Assembly (NCBI GenBank): GCA_944474755.1
Contig: OX104117.1
Coordinates: 43,975,222 to 44,039,221, forward strand
Source of the DNA: Limnoperna fortunei
Lineage: Eukaryota; Mollusca; Bivalvia; Mytilida; Modiolidae
Direction of reading: 5' to 3'
DNA: 64,000 nucleotides
A program made the position numbers and the translations under genes. The notes beneath the pieces are model-generated. The model saw only the letters and a program-made list of their open reading frames with translations. It ran no database searches and was not told where the DNA came from. Of this stretch, positions 48,201 through 62,070 are shown one piece after another (the stretch's first letter is position 1; every line of letters starts with the position of its first letter).

Positions 48201-51200
48201 CTCTGCCTAGAACAGTGTGTTTGGAGTTAAAAAATATATTGTTTCAGTGTTTCTCAGTAGCAGGCAAGTCAGGTAATCTAAATATTAGGTCGCAAAGACA
48301 TCTATGTTGCCACAAATATTGAATATGGTGCCTATTTTGTATTTTTTAGATGCGGAATTTGTCAATTGATACTATAGGACAGAGTCATACTAAAATTGTT
48401 CTTTTTGGAATTTTATTGTTTGTTGAGGTGCAATTCTATCTTGTTGAGCAACAAGAAATATGAAATGGTTTAGTAGGAATGTTACAGATATTTAAAGTTT
48501 ATAAGAGATCTAATATGCCATCTAAAAAAAGGGGGGGGGGCTGGTCCCCCAACCTGAAACTTCAAATTTTTTTATTTGTGAGGTATAAATATAATGTATG
48601 TTTTTATTAGTATTCAGTATGTTATACTATAGTGTTAATGTGTGATGTACATTGAAATTTACATCTGAACTTAGGAAATTGAATATATTGCAAATAATGC
48701 ATTACTTGATCTGCAAACACAGTTTTTGCTGATTAAGTATGTGCGAAGTCATTGAATCTTTTCCTGCGATTCTCCAAAACTGTTATATAGAATGCAAAGA
48801 AATTTTAGGGTGTTGGTCAGATATATTTAGGCTACAAATAGGCAAAATTTTGTACAATTTGATGGACAAATACATGCTCTTTAGGTGTCAAGACACTAAA
48901 GGTGACCAATCAAATTTGGAACATATAAGAAAATAGTACTTAACAACAAAATAGTCCTGTTTATCTTAGTGTATATTAAAAACTACTAACTGGATTTTAA
49001 TGAATGAAAGTTTTTCTGAAAGGTGAATATATTAGAAAAAATTAGAGTCCTAACTTGCTCTGTTCTAATGGTGTTTAGTATGTTTTATGTCACATGCACT
49101 ACATGACCTATAAACCAAGATTTTCTGAAAAGAAAGAGCTATTTTTAGAGTGGGGTTTACCCCGGAAGCTGGTTTTCTCTTGGAAGGTTTTAAAGAGGTC
49201 ATGAAATTTTGAGAGAACATAGGCCTGTCACGTACGAGTCAGGATATATATGATGTCGGTCAAGTTGCGCTTAAGGTAAAAGAGCTGCTCTAATTAAAAA
49301 AATAACAAATTTAGTAGAAAATCTTAAAGAATTGGATTAGTGTTTACACACCTTTAATACATAAACACCATTTTGTCATATTCCCTCCCTTTGCCTGAAA
49401 ATGTTTGAGAATGAAAGATTATAACCCATTTACTCATTTTAAATACATATTTGGTTCTAAACCATACTAGTGTCAAATTTCAGCCTAAATATTATATTAT
49501 GTAACATTTTAGATTTTTTTGTCAATAAAATCTGTATTCTCTGCCTAGAACAGTGTGTTTGGAGTTAAAAAATATATTGTTTCAGTGTTTCTCAGTAGCA
49601 GGCAAGTCAGGTAATCTAAATATTAGGTCGCAAAGACATCTATGTTGCCACAAATATTGAATATGGTGCCTATTTTGTATTTTTTAGATGCGGAATTTGT
49701 CAATTGATACTATAGGACAGAGTCATACTAAAATTGTTCTTTTTGGAATTTTATTGTTTGTTGAGGTGCAATTCTATCTTGTTGAGCAACAAGAAATATG
49801 AAATGGTTTAGTAGGAATGTTACAGATATTTAAAGTTTATAAGAGATCTAATATGCCATCTAAAAAAAGGGGGGGGGGCTGGTCCCCCAACCTGAAACTT
49901 CAAATTTTTTTATTTGTGAGGTATAAATATAATGTATGTTTTTATTAGTATTCAGTATGTTATACTATAGTGTTAATGTGTGATGTACATTGAAATTTAC
50001 ATCTGAACTTAGGAAATTGAATATATTGCAAATAATGCATTACTTGATCTGCAAACACAGTTTTTGCTGATTAAGTATGTGCGAAGTCATTGAATCTTTT
50101 CCTGCGATTCTCCAAAACTGTTATATAGAATGCAAAGAAATTTTAGGGTGTTGGTCAGATATATTTAGGCTACAAATAGGCAAAATTTTGTACAATTTGA
50201 TGGACAAATACATGCTCTTTAGGTGTCAAGACACTAAAGGTGACCAATCAAATTTGGAACATATAAGAAAATAGTACTTAACAACAAAATAGTCCTGTTT
50301 ATCTTAGTGTATATTAAAAACTACTAACTGGATTTTAATGAATGAAAGTTTTTCTGAAAGGTGAATATATTAGAAAAAATTAGAGTCCTAACTTGCTCTG
50401 TTCTAATGGTGTTTAGTATGTTTTATGTCACATGCACTACATGACCTATAAACCAAGATTTTCTGAAAAGAAAGAGCTATTTTTAGAGTGGGGTTTACCC
50501 CGGAAGCTGGTTTTCTCTTGGAAGGTTTTAAAGAGGTCATGAAATTTTGAGAGAACATAGGCCTGTCACGTACGAGTCAGGATATATATGATGTCGGTCA
50601 AGTTGCGCTTAAGGTAAAAGAGCTGCTCTAATTAAAAAAATAACAAATTTAGTAGAAAATCTTAAAGAATTGGATTAGTGTTTACACACCTTTAATACAT
50701 AAACACCATTTTGTCATATTCCCTCCCTTTGCCTGAAAATGTTTGAGAATGAAAGATTATAACCCATTTACTCATTTTAAATACATATTTGGTTCTAAAC
50801 CATACTAGTGTCAAATTTCAGCCTAAATATTATATTATGTAACATTTTAGATTTTTTTGTCAATAAAATCTGTATTCTCTGCCTAGAACAGTGTGTTTGG
50901 AGTTAAAAAATATATTGTTTCAGTGTTTCTCAGTAGCAGGCAAGTCAGGTAATCTAAATATTAGGTCGCAAAGACATCTATGTTGCCACAAATATTGAAT
51001 ATGGTGCCTATTTTGTATTTTTTAGATGCGGAATTTGTCAATTGATACTATAGGACAGAGTCATACTAAAATTGTTCTTTTTGGAATTTTATTGTTTGTT
51101 GAGGTGCAATTCTATCTTGTTGAGCAACAAGAAATATGAAATGGTTTAGTAGGAATGTTACAGATATTTAAAGTTTATAAGAGATCTAATATGCCATCTA

Positions 51201-54200
51201 AAAAAAGGGGGGGGGGCTGGTCCCCCAACCTGAAACTTCAAATTTTTTTATTTGTGAGGTATAAATATAATGTATGTTTTTATTAGTATTCAGTATGTTA
51301 TACTATAGTGTTAATGTGTGATGTACATTGAAATTTACATCTGAACTTAGGAAATTGAATATATTGCAAATAATGCATTACTTGATCTGCAAACACAGTT
51401 TTTGCTGATTAAGTATGTGCGAAGTCATTGAATCTTTTCCTGCGATTCTCCAAAACTGTTATATAGAATGCAAAGAAATTTTAGGGTGTTGGTCAGATAT
51501 ATTTAGGCTACAAATAGGCAAAATTTTGTACAATTTGATGGACAAATACATGCTCTTTAGGTGTCAAGACACTAAAGGTGACCAATCAAATTTGGAACAT
51601 ATAAGAAAATAGTACTTAACAACAAAATAGTCCTGTTTATCTTAGTGTATATTAAAAACTACTAACTGGATTTTAATGAATGAAAGTTTTTCTGAAAGGT
51701 GAATATATTAGAAAAAATTAGAGTCCTAACTTGCTCTGTTCTAATGGTGTTTAGTATGTTTTATGTCACATGCACTACATGACCTATAAACCAAGATTTT
51801 CTGAAAAGAAAGAGCTATTTTTAGAGTGGGGTTTACCCCGGAAGCTGGTTTTCTCTTGGAAGGTTTTAAAGAGGTCATGAAATTTTGAGAGAACATAGGC
51901 CTGTCACGTACGAGTCAGGATATATATGATGTCGGTCAAGTTGCGCTTAAGGTAAAAGAGCTGCTCTAATTAAAAAAATAACAAATTTAGTAGAAAATCT
52001 TAAAGAATTGGATTAGTGTTTACACACCTTTAATACATAAACACCATTTTGTCATATTCCCTCCCTTTGCCTGAAAATGTTTGAGAATGAAAGATTATAA
52101 CCCATTTACTCATTTTAAATACATATTTGGTTCTAAACCATACTAGTGTCAAATTTCAGCCTAAATATTATATTATGTAACATTTTAGATTTTTTTGTCA
52201 ATAAAATCTGTATTCTCTGCCTAGAACAGTGTGTTTGGAGTTAAAAAATATATTGTTTCAGTGTTTCTCAGTAGCAGGCAAGTCAGGTAATCTAAATATT
52301 AGGTCGCAAAGACATCTATGTTGCCACAAATATTGAATATGGTGCCTATTTTGTATTTTTTAGATGCGGAATTTGTCAATTGATACTATAGGACAGAGTC
52401 ATACTAAAATTGTTCTTTTTGGAATTTTATTGTTTGTTGAGGTGCAATTCTATCTTGTTGAGCAACAAGAAATATGAAATGGTTTAGTAGGAATGTTACA
52501 GATATTTAAAGTTTATAAGAGATCTAATATGCCATCTAAAAAAAGGGGGGGGGGCTGGTCCCCCAACCTGAAACTTCAAATTTTTTTATTTGTGAGGTAT
52601 AAATATAATGTATGTTTTTATTAGTATTCAGTATGTTATACTATAGTGTTAATGTGTGATGTACATTGAAATTTACATCTGAACTTAGGAAATTGAATAT
52701 ATTGCAAATAATGCATTACTTGATCTGCAAACACAGTTTTTGCTGATTAAGTATGTGCGAAGTCATTGAATCTTTTCCTGCGATTCTCCAAAACTGTTAT
52801 ATAGAATGCAAAGAAATTTTAGGGTGTTGGTCAGATATATTTAGGCTACAAATAGGCAAAATTTTGTACAATTTGATGGACAAATACATGCTCTTTAGGT
52901 GTCAAGACACTAAAGGTGACCAATCAAATTTGGAACATATAAGAAAATAGTACTTAACAACAAAATAGTCCTGTTTATCTTAGTGTATATTAAAAACTAC
53001 TAACTGGATTTTAATGAATGAAAGTTTTTCTGAAAGGTGAATATATTAGAAAAAATTAGAGTCCTAACTTGCTCTGTTCTAATGGTGTTTAGTATGTTTT
53101 ATGTCACATGCACTACATGACCTATAAACCAAGATTTTCTGAAAAGAAAGAGCTATTTTTAGAGTGGGGTTTACCCCGGAAGCTGGTTTTCTCTTGGAAG
53201 GTTTTAAAGAGGTCATGAAATTTTGAGAGAACATAGGCCTGTCACGTACGAGTCAGGATATATATGATGTCGGTCAAGTTGCGCTTAAGGTAAAAGAGCT
53301 GCTCTAATTAAAAAAATAACAAATTTAGTAGAAAATCTTAAAGAATTGGATTAGTGTTTACACACCTTTAATACATAAACACCATTTTGTCATATTCCCT
53401 CCCTTTGCCTGAAAATGTTTGAGAATGAAAGATTATAACCCATTTACTCATTTTAAATACATATTTGGTTCTAAACCATACTAGTGTCAAATTTCAGCCT
53501 AAATATTATATTATGTAACATTTTAGATTTTTTTGTCAATAAAATCTGTATTCTCTGCCTAGAACAGTGTGTTTGGAGTTAAAAAATATATTGTTTCAGT
53601 GTTTCTCAGTAGCAGGCAAGTCAGGTAATCTAAATATTAGGTCGCAAAGACATCTATGTTGCCACAAATATTGAATATGGTGCCTATTTTGTATTTTTTA
53701 GATGCGGAATTTGTCAATTGATACTATAGGACAGAGTCATACTAAAATTGTTCTTTTTGGAATTTTATTGTTTGTTGAGGTGCAATTCTATCTTGTTGAG
53801 CAACAAGAAATATGAAATGGTTTAGTAGGAATGTTACAGATATTTAAAGTTTATAAGAGATCTAATATGCCATCTAAAAAAAGGGGGGGGGGCTGGTCCC
53901 CCAACCTGAAACTTCAAATTTTTTTATTTGTGAGGTATAAATATAATGTATGTTTTTATTAGTATTCAGTATGTTATACTATAGTGTTAATGTGTGATGT
54001 ACATTGAAATTTACATCTGAACTTAGGAAATTGAATATATTGCAAATAATGCATTACTTGATCTGCAAACACAGTTTTTGCTGATTAAGTATGTGCGAAG
54101 TCATTGAATCTTTTCCTGCGATTCTCCAAAACTGTTATATAGAATGCAAAGAAATTTTAGGGTGTTGGTCAGATATATTTAGGCTACAAATAGGCAAAAT

Positions 54201-57200
54201 TTTGTACAATTTGATGGACAAATACATGCTCTTTAGGTGTCAAGACACTAAAGGTGACCAATCAAATTTGGAACATATAAGAAAATAGTACTTAACAACA
54301 AAATAGTCCTGTTTATCTTAGTGTATATTAAAAACTACTAACTGGATTTTAATGAATGAAAGTTTTTCTGAAAGGTGAATATATTAGAAAAAATTAGAGT
54401 CCTAACTTGCTCTGTTCTAATGGTGTTTAGTATGTTTTATGTCACATGCACTACATGACCTATAAACCAAGATTTTCTGAAAAGAAAGAGCTATTTTTAG
54501 AGTGGGGTTTACCCCGGAAGCTGGTTTTCTCTTGGAAGGTTTTAAAGAGGTCATGAAATTTTGAGAGAACATAGGCCTGTCACGTACGAGTCAGGATATA
54601 TATGATGTCGGTCAAGTTGCGCTTAAGGTAAAAGAGCTGCTCTAATTAAAAAAATAACAAATTTAGTAGAAAATCTTAAAGAATTGGATTAGTGTTTACA
54701 CACCTTTAATACATAAACACCATTTTGTCATATTCCCTCCCTTTGCCTGAAAATGTTTGAGAATGAAAGATTATAACCCATTTACTCATTTTAAATACAT
54801 ATTTGGTTCTAAACCATACTAGTGTCAAATTTCAGCCTAAATATTATATTATGTAACATTTTAGATTTTTTTGTCAATAAAATCTGTATTCTCTGCCTAG
54901 AACAGTGTGTTTGGAGTTAAAAAATATATTGTTTCAGTGTTTCTCAGTAGCAGGCAAGTCAGGTAATCTAAATATTAGGTCGCAAAGACATCTATGTTGC
55001 CACAAATATTGAATATGGTGCCTATTTTGTATTTTTTAGATGCGGAATTTGTCAATTGATACTATAGGACAGAGTCATACTAAAATTGTTCTTTTTGGAA
55101 TTTTATTGTTTGTTGAGGTGCAATTCTATCTTGTTGAGCAACAAGAAATATGAAATGGTTTAGTAGGAATGTTACAGATATTTAAAGTTTATAAGAGATC
55201 TAATATGCCATCTAAAAAAAGGGGGGGGGGCTGGTCCCCCAACCTGAAACTTCAAATTTTTTTATTTGTGAGGTATAAATATAATGTATGTTTTTATTAG
55301 TATTCAGTATGTTATACTATAGTGTTAATGTGTGATGTACATTGAAATTTACATCTGAACTTAGGAAATTGAATATATTGCAAATAATGCATTACTTGAT
55401 CTGCAAACACAGTTTTTGCTGATTAAGTATGTGCGAAGTCATTGAATCTTTTCCTGCGATTCTCCAAAACTGTTATATAGAATGCAAAGAAATTTTAGGG
55501 TGTTGGTCAGATATATTTAGGCTACAAATAGGCAAAATTTTGTACAATTTGATGGACAAATACATGCTCTTTAGGTGTCAAGACACTAAAGGTGACCAAT
55601 CAAATTTGGAACATATAAGAAAATAGTACTTAACAACAAAATAGTCCTGTTTATCTTAGTGTATATTAAAAACTACTAACTGGATTTTAATGAATGAAAG
55701 TTTTTCTGAAAGGTGAATATATTAGAAAAAATTAGAGTCCTAACTTGCTCTGTTCTAATGGTGTTTAGTATGTTTTATGTCACATGCACTACATGACCTA
55801 TAAACCAAGATTTTCTGAAAAGAAAGAGCTATTTTTAGAGTGGGGTTTACCCCGGAAGCTGGTTTTCTCTTGGAAGGTTTTAAAGAGGTCATGAAATTTT
55901 GAGAGAACATAGGCCTGTCACGTACGAGTCAGGATATATATGATGTCGGTCAAGTTGCGCTTAAGGTAAAAGAGCTGCTCTAATTAAAAAAATAACAAAT
56001 TTAGTAGAAAATCTTAAAGAATTGGATTAGTGTTTACACACCTTTAATACATAAACACCATTTTGTCATATTCCCTCCCTTTGCCTGAAAATGTTTGAGA
56101 ATGAAAGATTATAACCCATTTACTCATTTTAAATACATATTTGGTTCTAAACCATACTAGTGTCAAATTTCAGCCTAAATATTATATTATGTAACATTTT
56201 AGATTTTTTTGTCAATAAAATCTGTATTCTCTGCCTAGAACAGTGTGTTTGGAGTTAAAAAATATATTGTTTCAGTGTTTCTCAGTAGCAGGCAAGTCAG
56301 GTAATCTAAATATTAGGTCGCAAAGACATCTATGTTGCCACAAATATTGAATATGGTGCCTATTTTGTATTTTTTAGATGCGGAATTTGTCAATTGATAC
56401 TATAGGACAGAGTCATACTAAAATTGTTCTTTTTGGAATTTTATTGTTTGTTGAGGTGCAATTCTATCTTGTTGAGCAACAAGAAATATGAAATGGTTTA
56501 GTAGGAATGTTACAGATATTTAAAGTTTATAAGAGATCTAATATGCCATCTAAAAAAAGGGGGGGGGGCTGGTCCCCCAACCTGAAACTTCAAATTTTTT
56601 TATTTGTGAGGTATAAATATAATGTATGTTTTTATTAGTATTCAGTATGTTATACTATAGTGTTAATGTGTGATGTACATTGAAATTTACATCTGAACTT
56701 AGGAAATTGAATATATTGCAAATAATGCATTACTTGATCTGCAAACACAGTTTTTGCTGATTAAGTATGTGCGAAGTCATTGAATCTTTTCCTGCGATTC
56801 TCCAAAACTGTTATATAGAATGCAAAGAAATTTTAGGGTGTTGGTCAGATATATTTAGGCTACAAATAGGCAAAATTTTGTACAATTTGATGGACAAATA
56901 CATGCTCTTTAGGTGTCAAGACACTAAAGGTGACCAATCAAATTTGGAACATATAAGAAAATAGTACTTAACAACAAAATAGTCCTGTTTATCTTAGTGT
57001 ATATTAAAAACTACTAACTGGATTTTAATGAATGAAAGTTTTTCTGAAAGGTGAATATATTAGAAAAAATTAGAGTCCTAACTTGCTCTGTTCTAATGGT
57101 GTTTAGTATGTTTTATGTCACATGCACTACATGACCTATAAACCAAGATTTTCTGAAAAGAAAGAGCTATTTTTAGAGTGGGGTTTACCCCGGAAGCTGG

Positions 57201-60055
57201 TTTTCTCTTGGAAGGTTTTAAAGAGGTCATGAAATTTTGAGAGAACATAGGCCTGTCACGTACGAGTCAGGATATATATGATGTCGGTCAAGTTGCGCTT
57301 AAGGTAAAAGAGCTGCTCTAATTAAAAAAATAACAAATTTAGTAGAAAATCTTAAAGAATTGGATTAGTGTTTACACACCTTTAATACATAAACACCATT
57401 TTGTCATATTCCCTCCCTTTGCCTGAAAATGTTTGAGAATGAAAGATTATAACCCATTTACTCATTTTAAATACATATTTGGTTCTAAACCATACTAGTG
57501 TCAAATTTCAGCCTAAATATTATATTATGTAACATTTTAGATTTTTTTGTCAATAAAATCTGTATTCTCTGCCTAGAACAGTGTGTTTGGAGTTAAAAAA
57601 TATATTGTTTCAGTGTTTCTCAGTAGCAGGCAAGTCAGGTAATCTAAATATTAGGTCGCAAAGACATCTATGTTGCCACAAATATTGAATATGGTGCCTA
57701 TTTTGTATTTTTTAGATGCGGAATTTGTCAATTGATACTATAGGACAGAGTCATACTAAAATTGTTCTTTTTGGAATTTTATTGTTTGTTGAGGTGCAAT
57801 TCTATCTTGTTGAGCAACAAGAAATATGAAATGGTTTAGTAGGAATGTTACAGATATTTAAAGTTTATAAGAGATCTAATATGCCATCTAAAAAAAGGGG
57901 GGGGGGCTGGTCCCCCAACCTGAAACTTCAAATTTTTTTATTTGTGAGGTATAAATATAATGTATGTTTTTATTAGTATTCAGTATGTTATACTATAGTG
58001 TTAATGTGTGATGTACATTGAAATTTACATCTGAACTTAGGAAATTGAATATATTGCAAATAATGCATTACTTGATCTGCAAACACAGTTTTTGCTGATT
58101 AAGTATGTGCGAAGTCATTGAATCTTTTCCTGCGATTCTCCAAAACTGTTATATAGAATGCAAAGAAATTTTAGGGTGTTGGTCAGATATATTTAGGCTA
58201 CAAATAGGCAAAATTTTGTACAATTTGATGGACAAATACATGCTCTTTAGGTGTCAAGACACTAAAGGTGACCAATCAAATTTGGAACATATAAGAAAAT
58301 AGTACTTAACAACAAAATAGTCCTGTTTATCTTAGTGTATATTAAAAACTACTAACTGGATTTTAATGAATGAAAGTTTTTCTGAAAGGTGAATATATTA
58401 GAAAAAATTAGAGTCCTAACTTGCTCTGTTCTAATGGTGTTTAGTATGTTTTATGTCACATGCACTACATGACCTATAAACCAAGATTTTCTGAAAAGAA
58501 AGAGCTATTTTTAGAGTGGGGTTTACCCCGGAAGCTGGTTTTCTCTTGGAAGGTTTTAAAGAGGTCATGAAATTTTGAGAGAACATAGGCCTGTCACGTA
58601 CGAGTCAGGATATATATGATGTCGGTCAAGTTGCGCTTAAGGTAAAAGAGCTGCTCTAATTAAAAAAATAACAAATTTAGTAGAAAATCTTAAAGAATTG
58701 GATTAGTGTTTACACACCTTTAATACATAAACACCATTTTGTCATATTCCCTCCCTTTGCCTGAAAATGTTTGAGAATGAAAGATTATAACCCATTTACT
58801 CATTTTAAATACATATTTGGTTCTAAACCATACTAGTGTCAAATTTCAGCCTAAATATTATATTATGTAACATTTTAGATTTTTTTGTCAATAAAATCTG
58901 TATTCTCTGCCTAGAACAGTGTGTTTGGAGTTAAAAAATATATTGTTTCAGTGTTTCTCAGTAGCAGGCAAGTCAGGTAATCTAAATATTAGGTCGCAAA
59001 GACATCTATGTTGCCACAAATATTGAATATGGTGCCTATTTTGTATTTTTTAGATGCGGAATTTGTCAATTGATACTATAGGACAGAGTCATACTAAAAT
59101 TGTTCTTTTTGGAATTTTATTGTTTGTTGAGGTGCAATTCTATCTTGTTGAGCAACAAGAAATATGAAATGGTTTAGTAGGAATGTTACAGATATTTAAA
59201 GTTTATAAGAGATCTAATATGCCATCTAAAAAAAGGGGGGGGGCTGGTCCCCCAACCTGAAACTTCAAATTTTTTTATTTGTGAGGTATAAATATAATGT
59301 ATGTTTTTATTAGTATTCAGTATGTTATACTATAGTGTTAATGTGTGATGTACATTGAAATTTACATCTGAACTTAGGAAATTGAATATATTGCAAATAA
59401 TGCATTACTTGATCTGCAAACACAGTTTTTGCTGATTAAGTATGTGCGAAGTCATTGAATCTTTTCCTGCGATTCTCCAAAACTGTTATATAGAATGCAA
59501 AGAAATTTTAGGGTGTTGGTCAGATATATTTAGGCTACAAATAGGCAAAATTTTGTACAATTTGATGGACAAATACATGCTCTTTAGGTGTCAAGACACT
59601 AAAGGTGACCAATCAAATTTGGAACATATAAGAAAATAGTACTTAACAACAAAATAGTCCTGTTTATCTTAGTGTATATTAAAAACTACTAACTGGATTT
59701 TAATGAATGAAAGTTTTTCTGAAAGGTGAATATATTAGAAAAAATTAGAGTCCTAACTTGCTCTGTTCTAATGGTGTTTAGTATGTTTTATGTCACATGC
59801 ACTACATGACCTATAAACCAAGATTTTCTGAAAAGAAAGAGCTATTTTTAGAGTGGGGTTTACCCCGGAAGCTGGTTTTCTCTTGGAAGGTTTTAAAGAG
59901 GTCATGAAATTTTGAGAGAACATAGGCCTGTCACGTACGAGTCAGGATATATATGATGTCGGTCAAGTTGCGCTTAAGGTAAAAGAGCTGCTCTAATTAA
60001 AAAAATAACAAATTTAGTAGAAAATCTTAAAGAATTGGATTAGTGTTTACACACC
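42194..60055. repeat. 17.9-kb array of a 1,338-bp unit, 13.35 copies
   Basis: Units start (GGTGTCAAGACACTAAAGG) at 42,194, 43,532, 44,870 and so on every 1,338 bp to 58,250. The 13th is 1,337 bp because its G run (59,235-59,243) is G9, not G10. A 14th copy covers only the first 469 bp (59,587-60,055). Units are nearly identical; the clearest substitution is G for C at 43,755 in unit 2. Each contains a G10 run before CTGGTCCCCC, able to form a hairpin. A 65-codon open frame spans every unit boundary but has no recognisable features and ends about 50 bp into the next unit. I recognise no gene. Homogeneity means recent amplification or ongoing conversion, and true copy number may differ. Confidence 0.97.
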
Positions 60056-60059
60056 ATAA
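60040..60059. mobile_element. Array right end: terminal inverted repeat and ATAA duplication
   Basis: TTAGTGTTTACACACC is followed by ATAA (60,056-60,059), then TCAAAATTG, which rejoins the inverted arm. Arm 1 shows uninterrupted sequence (complement ...TTTTACTGTAATTAAAATTG...), so the array was added to an existing arm. Confidence 0.6.
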
Positions 60060-61882
60060 TCAAAATTGTTTTTCAAAAAAATTGCAATTAAATGTATTCA
60101 AACGTCAAACTAACGTTCATGTGCATAAACATTGCTAAGAACTTTATAATATTTTCAGACTTTAAAATAAACCGAAAAAAAATAATAAAGAAGAGTCTTA
60201 TTTTTGCCAGAGACATGTAATTATATGTCTCTATTTTTGCAAAACAATTTATGAGATTATTAACTTCTAAAATTATTTTCAACTATTTAAACTGTTGATG
60301 ACCTTTATTCGAATGTAGCTGAATAGTTTTTCTATTGTATTATTAAATACAGTTTTCGAAATTTCATTAGCTTTTTTTAATTTCTGTTTGTTTAAAGGAC
60401 TTCATATACGATCTTAGAGGTATGTTTAATCTAATTCTATAAGTATCTAAATATAACTTGCTTCTTTAAAATAGTTTAACATAAACAATTTTAAATCTTG
60501 AATTAAGTAAAAATCCATACTATTTGTGGTTTTTTTTGTTATGAAGAAATTTATTTTCCTTACCAATGTCTGTGACATTTTTCACCAATTCAGAAATCAC
60601 ATTTCTTTAAATAACATGCCTGTTTTAAAATCTTATTTTCGTATAAAAATAATAATCTAAATTAGCATTTTCGTGGCTAATTATGTGAGTATAAATTGTC
60701 TTTCATTTGTACCTTTCATTAAAGTTCAGTGTCATAAATAAGCAATTAGCAAATAAACAAGGCACATCTAATTTACAATTTACAATTGCATCACAGAAAT
60801 ATCTCTTACCCCCTTCCCGCAACCCCACCACGTACACAAACACGTCTCGTTGTCGGCCAATCTCTTGCGTGAGATTTTGGGATTTAGAAATCATTAATAA
60901 TAAAAACCCAGGGAAATTAAAAGTTAAATGTTCAAGATTGATGAATTTTCAACATAAAGGTTTCATTTTCTACCCTAATGAAATAATCCAGAAATAATAC
61001 TGAATATTAGCGATAAAGGCTTTTTGGGTGAGTGGTCACAAACGCGTTAAAAATACTGTTGGACTGATGATGATGCACGAGGGGAACGTCGTGCATTACG
61101 TAATACTACAAAATTTTAAAATGCATTATTTTTATCAAATTATCTTATGAATTCCGATAAAAGCAAATACATTCACATTCTATTATGTGAAAACTAGAAA
61201 CTGCATAAAAAATACAAAGCTTAAGTACCTTATAAATTCTGACATAACCAAGAAATAATGTTGAAAATTATCGATCAAGTCAACTTTATAATCATCTACA
61301 TGTAAATATACGAATGCAAAAAAAGATATGAAGCTTTCTCTATCAATCGTGAAATAATCCAAACAAAACAAAATATATTATGATAAAATTGAACCGAACA
61401 AGTCTTCCTAACATATACATTACGTAATATAACGTAAAGTTACGTTAAAAATCTAAAAATGCCTTTTTATTATCAAATTATCTAACTTTATTAATACAAG
61501 AACACATATATATACATTTTATTTTGTAAAGATAAGAATGCATTGAAAAAAATACTAAGCATACCTAATAAATCATGAAATAATCCAAGAAATAAAATTG
61601 AAGCGATGATCCTATCTAGCGAGGTCAAAAGCGCATTAATATTCAATTTTGTACATCTTTACTACTCCTTATTAGATCGGGACAAAAATGTATTTTAAAT
61701 CTCGAAGGATTTAACAAAAACAAAAAACTGCAAATGAAATATTTTCTTTAATATTTAATTAGCCATTTCATTACTTACAACATGAACTATATTTTAGAGT
61801 ACGGAAAGCGATATATGGTCAATCGTACCCGAAAACAATTATATCATTAAGAGATAATAAGAAGAGATCGAACATATGAAAA
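60056..61882 (-). repeat. Inverted repeat, arm 2, main part
   Basis: Reverse complement of 33,120 back to 29,316, omitting about 2.4 kb. It includes reversed copies of the roughly 200-bp tandem repeats (TGAAATAATCCA at about 61,347 and 61,574). Short open frames on both strands (60,088-60,282, 60,703-60,997, 61,183-61,371) have no recognisable content. The arm ends at CGAACATATG, where copy B of the ASTE1 locus resumes. Confidence 0.85.
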
Positions 61883-62070
61883 CGTGCTTGGAGAGTGTAT
61901 AGCGCTTCTTTATGATAAACACACTTTTTGCAGATTTAAAAAGTAGATGCATTGTAGCTGATCAAATTCTCTGTCTCTATCCAATTATTTATACTTTTCC
62001 GTGACAGTCAAAATTTAGTTCTCATTGGTCCATTCCAATTCTTTGATGGATCTATTGTTTGTTAACTTGT
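61878..62070. repeat. Left flank of minisatellite cassette, copy B
   Basis: GAAAACGTGCTTGGAGAGTG, GCGCTTCTTTATGATAAACA and then GATCAAATTCTCTGTC parallel 13,541-13,606 and 13,944-14,070. It continues copy B, which stopped at 37,757. Confidence 0.8.

Noticed and set aside
43387..59639. A 65-codon open frame repeated 13 times at the junctions of the 1,338-bp units
   Set aside because: It recurs only because the unit recurs. It has no recognisable motif and spans the unit boundary.
42194..60055. Array as a chain of LTR retrotransposons sharing LTRs (469-bp LTR, 869-bp interior)
   Set aside because: No convincing primer-binding site after the 469-bp part or purine tract before it, no gag/pol remains, and a non-integer tandem array gives the same geometry. 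Kept only as one possible reading of the insertion.
60707..60997. 96-codon plus-strand open frame overlapping a 63-codon minus-strand one
   Set aside because: Inside the inverted-repeat arm, AT-rich, with no motif; the corresponding part of arm 1 (about 32.3-32.5 kb) shows no preserved frame.
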